Shown piece by piece: positions 1 through 11,542 of a DNA stretch of 64,000 nucleotides (positions are counted from its first letter, which is position 1; every line of letters starts with the position of its first letter). The stretch is taken from assembly GCF_033807715.1 (NCBI RefSeq), contig NC_084606.1, positions 35,501,898 to 35,565,897 of the forward strand. The letters run 5' to 3'. The position numbers were made by a program, and so were the translations under genes. The stretch comes from Cololabis saira (Eukaryota; Chordata; Actinopteri; Beloniformes; Belonidae). Below the pieces are notes generated by a model. That model was not told the DNA's origin, made no database searches, and saw nothing but the letters and a program-made list of their open reading frames with translations.

Positions 1-195
1 GGTTTTGCATGTTGCAAATTAAATCATTGTGTGTCATTCATTTTTTTATGGTTCATTTCTGTAGGGAAATTGCTCATTCTCCATTTCTAAGCAGAGACAG
101 GTGTACTTTTGTTTTTCGGAGGTGGCGATGATGAAGTTAGTGTCAATGCAAATTCTCCAAAACACACTACTGTACTTCAGTGGTTCTGAATTGTC

Positions 196-322
196 GATTC
201 TTGGAGCCCCCCTGGCCGGCCTTTTAGATGCTCCCCTCCTTCTGCACACCGTGGTCATCAACACAGTTGTGCAGACCTTCATGACAAGCTGATAAGGGAC
301 CATTAGTTAGATTCAGGTGTGT
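196..322. repeat. Fragment of the common palindromic CAGGG...CCCTG hAT-type MITE
   Basis: Contains GAGCCCCCCTGGCCGGC, GTTGTGCAGACCTTCATGA and CAAGCTGATAAGGGACCA, words that recur at 10800-10975. The rest of 1-757 shows nothing else I recognise. Confidence 0.45.
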
Positions 323-757
323 CGTTGCAAGGTAGTGTAGAAATTGCAGTGCCAGAAGTCACGAGACCATTTCTCCGTTGATCACGCAATGGCGTGTCGT
401 TTATTTTCTATTCAAGCCTTTTCACTCAACAACAACATGGAGCTGTAAACAATTCCCGCAGGGGCACGGAGGCACAGCTGGTAGTGCAGCCGCCTCACAG
501 GAAAGGCCCTGGCTCCAAACTCGCTGTGGGTGTTGAGGGCGTGTTTTTTTGTTTGTCACATACAAAAACATTAAAAACGTTTACATAGATTCAGTAACTG
601 TGATGGAGAATGCCTAAAAACCCTCCAGGGGCTTACGAAGTGGCATTCTCCAGGAATGTGTACGTTTAAAGATAACATTTCCTTAGATAAAAAATAATTA
701 TCCTAACAATAAGTGTCATACAGGTGAAAGAGAAGAAAGAAAATTAATAGTAAAGAT

Positions 758-1264
758 ATTGACTGCGTTTACATGCAGTCAATAACACTTTTAAAACCCG
801 AATATTAAAAATAACCTGGTTTTGCATGGCCATGTAAACACCAATAACCACTTTGAATAACCCGAATTTGCTAGGTTAATCCTTTTAAAACCCGAATATT
901 CGGTCATGTAAACGCCAAACGGAATATCCCCATCAAACGGAACAGGAATTAGTTTTCTGCACATGCTCTGTTCACAAGGAATCCTGGTCTTTTGAGTCCA
1001 GGAAGTTCTTATAAACACGGAGAAACACAAGACCAGGAGGAGACTAATCACTTCATAAATGTAATGAAGGATATGAACATTTCTGCATTTGTAGACGGTA
1101 GAAAGTACCGGGATAGAAGATTTACAAGCGGGTGAGCGAAAAGTTGCGCAAAGCAGCATTTGTTTTGAATTTGGATACACCATGTAAACAGAATATTCCG
1201 AATGTTTCAGTAACCGGAATATTAGCAATAATCCGAATTTTGACTGCATGTAAACGTAGTCAAT
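758..1264. mobile_element. Palindromic MITE with ATTGACTGCGTTTACATG ends
   Basis: Left ATTGACTGCGTTTACATGCA and right TGCATGTAAACGTAGTCAAT are inverted repeats. Internal CCCGAATATT and CATGTAAAC words repeat in both orientations. The antisense open frame here (791-1285) is a by-product. Confidence 0.7.
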
Positions 1265-1502
1265 GAGACTTACATATAACAACATTAGGGTAAAAAATAC
1301 ACTAAGAATACAACTAAAGAAAATATTGCATGGACCCAGGTTAATTTAGCAGACCAGATGGAAAGTATTTAGTGTCCAAGAGAAGTGATTTCAGAGCAGC
1401 CTTAAATGTATGAGGAGACAAGTCACCTACACATAATGGCAGAGAATTGTAAATCTTTGACCCTCTGATCCTCTGATCCTCCTGATCACGTGACGAGGCC
1501 CC

Positions 1503-1581
1503 GATCGCGGATGTGTTTTTTTCTTTTTTTTTTTATTCATAAACTTTATTTAACATTTCAATTTATGGATCGCGGATGTGT
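1503..1581 (-). mobile_element. Minimal retrotransposed tail (51 bp) with 14-bp target duplication
   Basis: GATCGCGGATGTGT occurs at 1503-1516 and 1568-1581. Between them are 51 bp that read, on the minus strand, as a short sequence with AATAAAG followed by an A-rich tail. This is the signature of an extremely 5'-truncated LINE or LINE-driven insertion. Confidence 0.7.
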
Positions 1582-2089
1582 GGTCATTGATTACTGTTGC
1601 TATGGACGTGGAAGTAAACGTTAAATATATTGTGCTTTTGAACGGTAAATATTAAAATAAACCGTACACAGGTAAATTTACAACTTATATTGAATCACTG
1701 TGAATACACCAGTCAGTTACATGACGTTAAATAAACTATCCTAAATAAACAAACATATTTACAATTCCTTAACATACATAATCTATATAAAATGTAGTTA
1801 CTATTTCAGATGTACTACATAATAGATATATTCAATTGATATATGTTTTTTAAAACGTTTTTATATGTTAGGGTTAGGGTTACTCTAGGTTTAACCCAAA
1901 CTAATGTGACTACAAATATGGCGCTGATTAGCATAAAGCTGTATAGCATGACTCTAGGGAAATGTAGTTCTTAGCAAATATTATTTTTTTTCACAGAAAA
2001 TGAGGTTGTTAATACTAAAATAAGAGTGTACATAGTAGTTTAAGGGCATGATATACACATTTGTGTAAATATATTTTAAATATATAATT

Positions 2090-2718
2090 GTTAAATGTGT
2101 AGTTCAGCCTTTGGGCCATGTCTTTATCTTTACCGTTTCTAACCTCATTCTCTATGCGGTATTCTGAGGCTATGATAATGAGGCACTGTGCTGATTGGCT
2201 GCTTGAACGACACGATGCATTGCTACGAAAAAATGGCGGAAGCTCCGGCCGGCGGAGTTATGCTTGAATTATGGTTCTGCGTTAAATCGACGCAGACCCT
2301 ACGCCATAGGCTCTGCGTTGGTGTAACGCGGAACCATAAATCAGTCTTTACACCGTGTCATAATTGTATGCGATCCGAGCGAGCGTCAGCGACCAAATCA
2401 ATTCCATTGCTTTATTTTCTTGGACTGTCCTAACTGGCCGCAGCAACGTGGCGTGCCGTTTTGAGCTGAACATTTGTCGGACGCCATGCTTCTATTTTCT
2501 TCCTGTTGCTCGCGTTGAAAGCCGGTGACGTCACGACGGGAGCAGAATCTGAACGGCTTGTAGATCCACATGACACTGGACGGCTCATCCGGGCGGCTGT
2601 ACAGACACTGCAGAATTTGGTTGCTTTCCTCCTTCTCTGAGTTGGCAGGCGGAGGGGAGACCACTTTATATATGTTAAAGCAAGAAAAAAAATGTTTTTT
2701 ATAATAGGTCCCCTTTAA
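2090..2718 (-). mobile_element. TTAA-type MITE (TTAAAGGGGACCTATTAT end), partial
   Basis: The right end GTCCCCTTTAA at 2708-2718 gives TTAAAGGGGACCTATTAT on the minus strand. It is homologous over most of its length to the complete copy at 24048-24986. The left end is not recognisable and is probably lost. It contains the short TWA palindrome at 2259-2351. Confidence 0.65.
2259..2351. mobile_element. Short palindromic Harbinger-type element
   Basis: CTTGAATTATGGTTCTGCG...CGCGGAACCATAAATCAG with internal GACCCTACGCCATAGG. Same family as 22774-23255, 24633-24725, 35879-36009 and 61645-61775. Confidence 0.6.
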
Positions 2719-2754
2719 CGCAGAACCTTAATTCAGGCTTTAGATGATACCCTG

Positions 2755-2865
2755 GTTCAGCAACAGACTTGTCAGGAGTGTTGATGCAAGGGGAACATCT
2801 AAGACCTGCAGGCCAGGGGGTCCTGGGGGTCCTGACGTCCAGGGTTGAAGACCACTGCTCTAATA
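2755..2865. repeat. Fragment of palindromic CAGGG...CCCTG hAT-type MITE
   Basis: Contains GACCTGCAGGCCAGG and GGGTTGAAGACCACTG, the usual end of this family. The next stretch, 2866-3450, is AT-rich and shows nothing recognisable. Confidence 0.45.
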
Positions 2866-3449
2866 CACACTAAGACAGACAGTGATATGCTGATGTGTGT
2901 GTGAGCACTACCGACATTAGTCTGTAACAATATACAAAACCAAAACAATGATATATTTATTTTAATCAATTAAAAATAAATGTCACTGCAGCATCAACAG
3001 AGAGAAAGTAGCAAAAAGCAATAGTTACAAAACAAAAGTACTTTTCCAACATCCTTATACACAAGTCAGTTTTTTTAGAGAGGGGTATATGAATAAGTTA
3101 TCATATGTAAAGAAATTAAATCTAGACTATAGAGGAGCTGCAGCTATTGGATCAATTGATATAAAAAATGATATAAAAATGTGGTTCAGATATTCTCAGC
3201 TGTTTTTAATGATGAACTTTTGACTAACTTTAAAATACGTCAGTTACTTTGAGTTATGAATAAATACCTGCAAACCAAGAGCTGATCGTCAGAATGTTTC
3301 TGTAAAACCAAAATCATTGTCTATAAAAGAAATTCAACACTGCAGCATTCTCGGACTTATGTTATGCAACATTTTTTCTTTTCATTCTGTTTCTCCTGTC
3401 ATGTCGGCTCGTTCTACTCATGTAGAACTTGAGATGTATGTAGATGTAC

Positions 3450-4484
3450 ATGTAGAGCTTCCAGTGCAACTGTGAGAAACCTTGGTGTTGTTTCTGATCA
3501 GGATTTGTCGTTTAAACCATATGTTAATCAGGTTTGTAAAATAGCGTTTTTCCATCTCCGTAATTTTGCAAAAATTAGGAAAATCCTCTCGCAGAGTGAT
3601 GCAGAAAAACTAGTTCATGCGTTTGTATCTTCTAGACTGGATTACTGTAATGTTTTATTAGCAGGATGTCCAAGTAATTTGCTGAATAGGCTCCAGCTGA
3701 TCCAGAATGCAGCAGCACGAGTACTGACAGAAATCAGCAGGAGAGACCACGTCTCTCCAGTGTTAGCGTCGCTCCATTGGCTACCTGTAAAATTCAGAAT
3801 CCAATTTAAAATTGTATTACTTGTTTATAAAGCCCAAAACGGCTTAGCTCCGCAGTATTTACAAGACCTGATAGTGCCTTATGTTCCTGGCAGAGCTCTC
3901 CGTTCTCGGAGTGCAGGTTTACTCGTAGTTCGTAGAGTATCCAAATGTAGATTTGGAGGGCGGGCGTTCTGCTATCAGGCACCATTACTATGGAACCAAC
4001 TTCCAATCTGGGTTAAGGAGGCTGACACCACCTCCACCTTTAAAACTAAACTTAAAACCTTTCTGTTTAGTAAGGTCTATAGTTAGTGTTTAGTAAACCT
4101 CTAGCTGGTGTTGGTAAATCTCTAGGTAGTGTAAACTCTAGTGTGTTAGAGTCAGTAGTCATAGTTGCAGCTATAGAACAAGACTATAATAGTTAGTCTC
4201 AAATATAGCTTCGCGGTAGATATGCTGCTATAGGCTTATGCTGCAGGGGGGCACCGACATGATCCGCTGGGCGGTGCCTCTCACCCTTCTTCTCCTCTCC
4301 TTTTCCCTTTCTGTTTTCTCCATTTCCATTTTTATTTATTATAAATATCTCATTGCTATCGTTTTTGTCCATCGTTCCATGTTTCTTGTGCCGGCCCCCC
4401 TTTTTTCTCTTTTGTGCATGCTTGCAGGCCGGAGCCTCGGGAGCTGTGTTCTGGCCTGTGAATTGAATTGAATTGAATTGAATG
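3450..4484 (+). mobile_element. 5'-truncated L2-type LINE with TGAATTGAATTG tail
   Basis: Carries the ORF2 C-terminus at 3472-4086 (VRNLGVVSDQDLSF, SSRLDYCNVLLAG, QLIQNAAARVLT, SLHWLPVKFRI, LWNQLPIWV), typical of fish L2/Maui-like elements, then a 3' UTR and a (TTGAA)n tail at 4458-4482. It lies tail-to-tail with the GPCR, about 6 bp from its stop codon. The coding part is open, but the reverse transcriptase domain is missing. Confidence 0.85.
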
Positions 4485-4487
4485 TCC

Positions 4488-5399
4488 TCATTGAATGATT
4501 TTCTCACAACGCAGCAGTTTTCCTGCTCTGTGTAGAAACAGCAGAGGCAACACCAGACTGCTGGGCAGATTAAACCAGACACAAATGGCCATTAGAACAC
4601 AATCATCCTTCCCTCCAGACATGAAGAGAACCTCCCAAACCACATTCCAGGTGAGCCTCACCACCAGCACTCCCAGTATGGTCCCAATGGTGTTGAACGC
4701 CCTCTGCTTTGATTGGTTAACCCTCTCCCTGCCCCCACCCTGCTCCCCTGGACCCGGTCGGATTAAAACACAGAGGACAGAGAGGCTGCAGCAGGAGATG
4801 ACCGTGAAAGCTAAAATCAAGATGCAGAAATCGATGATGGAGAAAAAGTTGGTCATCATCATCACGAGCATCCCTGCGCAGCTGAGCAGCCAACCGCAGC
4901 CGATGCCGACGTTCCTGATTCTGATCCCTCTTTCGTTCCTTAGCCTCAGGTAGGTGATGGGATGAGCGACGGCCAGGTAGCGCTCCACACACGTCAAGAT
5001 GTGAAAGAATATCTGGCTGTACCAAGTGAGGGACGTAAAAAAGCCGGCTGCAAATAACATTCTGAAATCAAGTGTCCAAATACCAAAGCCGTTGAGAACG
5101 TAACCCAGAGCGCCGATCATCTCCATGACGGCCATGTGGTAGGTGAAGCAGTCAGAGTGGCTCACTGTTGCTGCTGAGCTGCTGCAGCGCGTCTGCTGCC
5201 ATCGCCCAAGTCCCTGGTAGAGGATGAAGGTGCAGAGAGGGAGGACGGACACGGCCGTGGTGATGTCCAACGCAATGAAGATGAAGGCGCTCGGCCTGGA
5301 AATCAGGCAATATGTGTATAAAGAGATGGAATAGTTGACTGAGGACGAGTGTGGAGGAAGAAGGGAGCCAGTGGAGAATGAAGAGATGTTCACCGACAT
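4488..5399 (-). CDS. Orphan rhodopsin-like (class A) G-protein-coupled receptor
   Basis: Single coding exon, 303 aa from ATG 5399. An in-frame ATG lies at 5471, but TTGTCTTCTTTTCCAG sits just before AAATG on this strand, so an intron probably ends there and 5399 is the start. N-glycosylation signals NIS and NYS are in the short N-terminus. Seven hydrophobic stretches follow. An ERY motif (CVERYLAVAHPITY, residues 137-150) replaces DRY after TM3, with a basic third loop (GGGRERVNQSKQR). TM7 has NLPSS in place of NPxxY, and TM6 lacks CWxP. Such short divergent receptors occur in teleosts as unnamed genes; no ligand can be inferred. The stop codon is within about 10 bp of an L2 LINE tail. Confidence 0.82.
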   Translation of the reverse strand: MSVNISSFSTGSLLPPHSSSVNYSISLYTYCLISRPSAFIFIALDITTAVSVLPLCTFILYQGLGRWQQTRCSSSAATVSHSDCFTYHMAVMEMIGALGYVLNGFGIWTLDFRMLFAAGFFTSLTWYSQIFFHILTCVERYLAVAHPITYLRLRNERGIRIRNVGIGCGWLLSCAGMLVMMMTNFFSIIDFCILILAFTVISCCSLSVLCVLIRPGPGEQGGGRERVNQSKQRAFNTIGTILGVLVVRLTWNVVWEVLFMSGGKDDCVLMAICVWFNLPSSLVLPLLFLHRAGKLLRCEKIIQ

Positions 5400-5469
5400 T
5401 TCTGGAAAAGAAGACAACATGTGTACATGATATTTATGTCTTGTTTTAGATGTTTCCCTGTTTCCGCAC

Positions 5470-5632
5470 ACCTGATTATAATTGTCATTATCAGCTTGTT
5501 TTCTAGATCTGTATAACTCTGCTCATGACACAGCCGTGTCTGTCAGGGAGCGTTAAAGCAGGGAAACATCTAAAACCTGCAGGACACCGGCCCTCCAGGA
5601 CCGACTTTGGACAACCCCCTGGTCTAAAACAG
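5470..5632. repeat. Fragment of palindromic CAGGG...CCCTG hAT-type MITE
   Basis: Contains AAAGCAGGGAAACATCTAAA, CTGCAGGACACCGGCCC and CCAACCCC-like end words. It lies just upstream of the GPCR coding exon, possibly within its 5' UTR intron. Confidence 0.5.
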
Positions 5633-5791
5633 AGTCCCCCTCACACCCCTGACACCCACATTACTCCCCCCCGCCATTTTTCATTGTCTCTGCTGGACTC
5701 GGACTCGATTGTATTTATTTATTTATTTTTTTCTCCTTCCTTGTCTGCATATATATTAATGGTTAATACCATGTTGGTAAGAACCTAAGGC

Positions 5792-5797
<6 letters not shown>

Positions 5798-5873
<76 letters not shown>
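5798..5873. repeat. (TA)n microsatellite
   Basis: About 38 TA units with one interruption (ATACATAT). Confidence 0.9.
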
Positions 5874-5879
5874 CACCTT

Positions 5880-6266
5880 TTCTTTTCTTTTTTTTCTCGA
5901 TTGTATTTATAATAAGACTGCAACTGCACACTATTCCTTCATACTATATTAGTATAACACTAACTATTATACTGTACTTACTATGTTTATAGTACATTTA
6001 TTCAGTTTACAGTACACTTGTGCAGTTTCTTTTTTACTGTATTTTTTCTTTTTTACTGTATTTTTAAATTTAAAATTTGTCATACTTAATAAATAAATAT
6101 TATATATTTATATACAGTATAATAATAATATAAATAAACCTATAATTTATCTTTATCGTTTATTTAGTCTGAGTTCATGATGTCCGACTTAAAGCTGCTG
6201 TAACACCCAAATTTCCCCTCTTGGGATCAATAAAGGACTATCTTATCTTATCTTACTCTCTTATCT
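5880..6266 (+). mobile_element. LINE 3' UTR fragment with (TCTTA)n tail
   Basis: AT-rich sequence ending CTCTTGGGATCAATAAAGGA then TATCTTATCTTATCTTA, the usual 3' end style of a fish LINE. No coding part remains. Confidence 0.5.
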
Positions 6267-6469
6267 TAAAACATGCAGGACAGTGGCTCATAAGGACTAG
6301 GGTTGCCTAGCCCTGATTTAGACTAGACTGGTAACTCTCATTACCTAAAAAAAATAAATAAAAAAGAACCATGTATTATCAATTCTTAAATAGTTCATAA
6401 ATTCAGCAACCCTGATCCAAAAGAGCCACAGCTCTGCAGGTTTCAGGTGTCATTAATCGAGTTAACACT

Positions 6470-6592
6470 TGTCGCAGCTTGTTGTCAAGGTCTCCACAAG
6501 TCTGTTAGGGACACAGCCTTTTGTGTCGTGGTGAGCTGAAGCAGGGAAACATGGGAAACATGCAGGAGTGTGGCCCCTTAGGACAGACCATA
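6470..6592. repeat. Fragment of palindromic CAGGG...CCCTG hAT-type MITE
   Basis: GCTTGTTGTCAAGGTCTCCA, GAAGCAGGGAAACATG, CATGCAGGAGTGTGGCCCC. I see no gene between here and 7470. Confidence 0.4.
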
Positions 6593-7473
6593 GTGAGAAA
6601 ATGATTTATTTAAGTGTTTGCTGATAAGCTTTTTTTATTTATCTATATAACAAACCAGATCATTTTTGGTCGATAATCTTCAGTTTTTCTCAAAATTGAT
6701 AATAATTTTGCTGTTTATTCACTGAAATTAAAAAAATGTCCAACGTTCCAAGCAAATGTTTTCTTCTGTTTTTCTTTGTCAGACGTGTAACAGTAAGGCA
6801 GTTGTCTTTGTATCTATATCTTTTCAGCTGTAAATGAACATAATGAATGACACCCACCTTGTCCGCAGATATTACCTGACCTTCCTCCTGTTGCGTTAGA
6901 GTCGCAGGCTGACGGTAAATGATATCTGATCCATATGTTCCATTTTTAAGGTGAAACATCCATGTTTATGTTTGAGTAAGGGCAACAGGATTTTGCATGC
7001 TGCAAAGCAAATTCAAACTTTGTCACTCTTCTGTCAAGGTTCATTTCTGTAGGTAAATTTCTTTTTGTTTGTTCTGAGCAATGAGAGCAGACACTAAAGG
7101 TGGAGCGTTGAGCCCTGTTTAAGATTCCATGTGCAGCATCCACCTTCAACTGCATGAAATGCGGTTTAGATTTTCCTTCATTATACATCTTATTTTGTGG
7201 ATTATTCAAAAGGGCTTTTACTTTTTTCAGCAGTCAAATGATCGCTGAACACAATAAACCCCTTCCTCACGCCGTAGTGCGGCCTCCGTCACGTAATGTG
7301 GCAAGGTTTGGACCATGAGCTGCTCCGTGCTTTTCTCCAGGTTTTTCTTGTTTTATAGGTTTTTTTTATTATGATATTTTAAGTTTGCTAGATAAGTGTT
7401 TTGCAATCCTTGTCCTCACACCGCCCTATCCTGCATGTTTTAGATCCCAGACATCCTGCAGAATGATAAAAAG

Positions 7474-8300
7474 ATGGTAAACTTTGTTCAATGGAGAGAT
7501 CAAGGAATACGGTATCTACAACATGTAATTATAGGAGGACAGTTTGTACCTTTCAATACACTTATTGTTCAATATGGAATTAGCAATAATACATTTTTAG
7601 AATACCAACAACTTAAGGCCATAATAAACAATACGTATAAAATTAACCAATTAGACTTACATCTTCCCGCCAGGATAATAGATTTATTGAACCTAAGTAC
7701 TTTAAAGTTGTTATCAAAACTTTACAGGTTAGTGTCTAAATTAGATAATTCAGTGTCTCTCCCGATCTCAAAGTGGGAGGCGGATCTCTCTCTTAACACC
7801 GACCAGATTTCTTGGTCACAAATATTTTAAATATTTTTACTATGACTAAGAACCCAAATTTACAACTTATACAGTACAAAGTTCTTCATAGAATACATTA
7901 TACTGGACAAAGGATGTTCCAGATGGGCTTTGTCACCTCTAATATCTGTTCACAGTGCACAGAGAACACCCCTGATAATTATATGCATGCTTTATGGTTC
8001 TGTACACCGGTACAGAGGTTCTGGAAGGAGATTTGTGAGGATTTATCCACATGGATCAACTACAAAATCCAACGGTGCCCCACGGTATGTATATTAGGTC
8101 ACCTGGGAGATATTCAAATGGCACCTAATTGGTTACACCTGGTTCTCACCGCCTTATGTATCGCAAAGAAAACCATTCTAGTGAATTGGAAACAAAAATC
8201 CAGTTTATCTATCAACCATTTTAGGAATCTTTTATCAGATCATATTAGTAGTGAGATAATGTCTGCCTCCACTGAACAACATTCGGCTGAATTGCCGGCT
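7474..8300 (+). pseudogene. L1-clade LINE ORF2 C-terminus, frameshifted
   Basis: Two overlapping frames (7474-7830 and 7812 onward) together give the end of an L1/Tx1-type ORF2. The second contains LIQYKVLHRIHYTGQRMFQM, CSQCTENTPDNYMHALWFC (zf-RVT type) and FWKEICEDL. A frameshift near 7820 and loss of the endonuclease and reverse transcriptase make it dead. Confidence 0.8.
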
Positions 8301-8600
8301 GGGGGGGGCTGGGACGGGGGGCTGAGGCTAGGTCGTCTCCGGTTTTCCTGGGGGGGGTTTCTTTGGGGTGTCCAACGGGGTGGCCCCAGGGGGGGGGTGG
8401 GGCCGGGTCCGGGGATATATTATTATTAGTATAGATATCGGATAGGTGAATGCATGAATGAATGGGTTGCCTGGGTCTGCGCAGGCCTTCCGTTGTCGGG
8501 CCCGCGCGGGTGTCGCCCTGTTGGGGGGTTCCCTCTCTCCGGGTCCGTCTCCTGTCCCCCCCGCTGCCTCCGCGGCGGGGCGCCCCTCTGGTCTTGGAGG

Positions 8601-8662
<62 letters not shown>

Positions 8663-9005
8663 ACACCCACTCCCACTCCCACTCCCATACCCACACACAT
8701 GCATACACATAGCCACATAGACATATACACACACATTCTCTCAAGCACACATATATATATATGTATGTATTCATACATGTACACATACGCACACATAGCT
8801 ACACACACACACCTAGCCACACATACATATACACGTGTACACGCACACATACAGCCACTTAAGTCATATTCATATACACACACACATACACACACATAGC
8901 CACACACACATACACAGCTACACAAACATATACGTACACACACACACAAATACATACACACACAAATAGCCACACAGACATGTACATACACACGCACATA
9001 TACAT

Positions 9006-9061
<56 letters not shown>

Positions 9062-9090
9062 TCATATACATACACGCATACACACACATA
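8601..9090. repeat. (CA)n and degenerate CACATA microsatellite block
   Basis: Pure (CA)n at 8601-8660 and 9006-9058, with imperfect CACATAGCCACATA-like units between. Confidence 0.9.
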
Positions 9091-9829
9091 GATATATAAA
9101 CTGGGTTGTTCACCTGCACGCTTGCTCTGTAGTTTTTGAAGTTAGTTAGCGGTAGCTTAGCTCAGACCGTATTTGGATCTCGAGATTTGGGTCAATCGAT
9201 GCTCGTGTTTTGGTCGGCTCTGTGTCGGTTTTGTGTTTTGTTTGTGGTTTTTGTTGCAGAGTTCCAGTGCTTGACGTGTGCCTCCGTGTGTTCCTGCTTC
9301 CTGGATTGGCAGTGGATGTCACCCCCCCTCCCCCAAAAAAATCACTGGGTTTGTATGTGTATATGTATGTATCTGTATGCATATGTATGCATATATATAT
9401 GTATATATACTAAATATAGTAATAATGCACATATGTACGCCTCAGGTTTCTACCGGCATGGTATCAACCATTTATATGTGTGCAGACAAGCTAGAAAAAA
9501 AAAGATAATATTAAGATAATTTAAGGCAACTGTAAGTGTAATTTTTATTTTATATAAACTTAAAACATTTAAAAAACATCACTAAAAAATATTTTTGGGT
9601 AATCAGTTACAAAAACAATTTTGAGTTCTGTGAACTTATTAGGGTTTACAGTGTATGGATGGAGAAGGTTACTCAAATAAATCAGGGATTCTGCTGAAAA
9701 AGCTCTGCAAATAATCATCGGGAAAAGCCAAAATGTCATACCGTGGTCTTATCACCCTCTCACGGTGAATTGCACGGACAATTTGGGCTTCTATGTGTAA
9801 AAAGTTATGCAGCAGCCCTCCTGAACTTG

Positions 9830-10046
9830 CGCTTAAATACCCGAACATAACTGGGTTATCTGAACAAAACCTGAACAAAACCGGCATAAAACCTCCCCCC
9901 TACCAGGTTAGGTTCAGAGCCTATGTTACCGTGGTGACTTACTTAACCTGACCATTTTGGAACGGAAAACCCAGGTTTACCATTTACCCTGGGTTAACAT
10001 ACCCAGTTTAGCCACTAAACCTCCTTCTTGGAATACCCCCCAGATT
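9830..10046. repeat. Diverged relative of the GGGATATTCCAGGAAGC element
   Basis: AGGTTAGGTTCAGAGCC and the end CTTGGAATACCCCCCAG resemble the arms of the inverted repeat at 10223-11356. The left end is not clear. 9507-9830 holds nothing recognisable. Confidence 0.35.
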
Positions 10047-10222
10047 GTGATGCTTCAAGTTTATGTTGTTGACATTGTTATACTTGAGAGTGCGGAACAA
10101 GGAGCCTATTTTCGTCCCACCAATTTAAATTATGGTGTTGATTCTTAAAATTCAAACAAGAAAAAAAAGAGTGTAATGATGCACTAACGCTGAATATAAA
10201 ACATGCAGGACTGCCCTGAGGA

Positions 10223-11356
10223 CCAGAGGGATATTCCAGGAAGCGGGTTTAGTGAAAATCCTGAGTTTGTTAAGCCTGAGATCAGGGAAATCCAGAGTTT
10301 TCAGTTCCAGAAAGCGAGTTAACTCAAACTCTGAGTCAGTTACTACGGCAACTGAGCCTCTGAACCTAACCTGCTCTCTAGCAGGTTTACTTCAATAAAG
10401 CCTGAGTTTCTCTCTGTCTCCTGCCTCAGTGGCGTCAATTCAGCCGATTGGGGCAAGCGGCAGAGAGAGCAGAAAAAGCGTATCTAACAAACGCAACGTA
10501 TTTTATTCACTATGTCAGTGCAACAATATCACTGGGACATCCGAGTTTAAGGGGGGTTTGAGGGGGGTATGAGTGTTGGGAAAGATAATACCTAGTGAAA
10601 TCCATCATGTTTTTCTGATATGCATTTGTAGTTATTTTATATGTATTAAGTAATAGAATATATCAATACAAATAGACACAGACTAATTCCATAAATGCAT
10701 AAAAAAAAAAAAACATTTTCCCCTGAAGCCGTGTGTGATCTAAATGACAATAATATTTCATTCAATACCATTCCACCACTGCTTTCATCTGTAATACTAT
10801 AAGACAGTGTGCTTTCTCAATCCTGTTCCTCATGGGCCCCAGTCCTGCATGTTTTAGATGTTTCCCTGCTTCAGCACACCGTGATAAAAGTACCTGTGTC
10901 ATCAACAGAGTTGTGCAGACCTTGATGACAAGCTAATGAGGACCTTTAATTAGAATCAGGTGTCCTCCCTCTCTTTCTGTCTTCTGCTCCATCCCTTTGC
11001 TTTTTGCATTTGGACTTTAACTGTTTGAAGTTAAACTGGGATGTCCCTGTGATATTGTTGCACTGACATAGTGAATAAAATACATTGCGTTTGTTAGATA
11101 TGCTTTTTCTGCTCTCTGCTGCTTGCCCCAATCGGCTGAATTGACGCCACTGAGGCAGGAGACAGAGAGAAACTCAGGCTTTATTGAAGTAAACCTGCTA
11201 GAGAGCAGGTTAGGTTCAGAGGCTCAGTTGCCATAGTAACTGACTCAGATTTTGAGTTAACTCGCTTTCTGGAACTGAAAACTCTGGATTTCCCTGATCT
11301 CAGGCTTAACAAACTCAGGATTTTCACTAAACCCGCTTCCTGGAATATCCCTCTGG
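10223..11356. mobile_element. TIR element with about 325-bp near-identical inverted arms
   Basis: Left arm 10223-10550 and right arm 11031-11356 are reverse complements with few differences. Termini are CCAGAGGGATATTCCAGGAA and its complement. The loop (10551-11030) includes a fragment of the CAGGG...CCCTG MITE at 10810-10975. The flanks (CATGCAGGACTGCCCTGAGG to the left, GATTGAGAACCACTG to the right) rejoin into another CAGGG...CCCTG MITE copy, so this element inserted into one. Confidence 0.8.
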
Positions 11357-11542
11357 ATTGAGAACCACTGAGCTAAGATATGTGTTGCTCTCCTTGTCAG
11401 CTGAGCTAAATATGTAGTTCCTAACATTAGCCAGCAGGTGTCAGTATAGCTCTTTTACTTTGTACCTCTTTTACCTCACAAACCAGGATCACAGAGATGA
11501 ATTACTGTTGCTCTCTTGCTTCAGTATCTGTACATATTAGAG

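Larger units (their letters stand above)
7470..9506 (+). mobile_element. 5'-truncated L1-type LINE including G-rich and CA-rich 3' UTR
   Basis: Coding remnant, then a G-rich stretch (8297-8420), a CA-rich block (8601-9090), a 3' UTR with TATGTATG repeats, and a short A-run at 9496-9504. Long microsatellite-bearing 3' UTRs are common in fish L1 elements. Open frames through the CA block are artefacts. Confidence 0.65.

Noticed and set aside
791..1285. 164-aa minus-strand frame
   Set aside because: Lies wholly inside a palindromic MITE, with no domain.
8245..9119. Cys/Val-rich frame of 280 aa and overlapping His/Thr frames
   Set aside because: Translation of (CA)n sequence in an L1 3' UTR.
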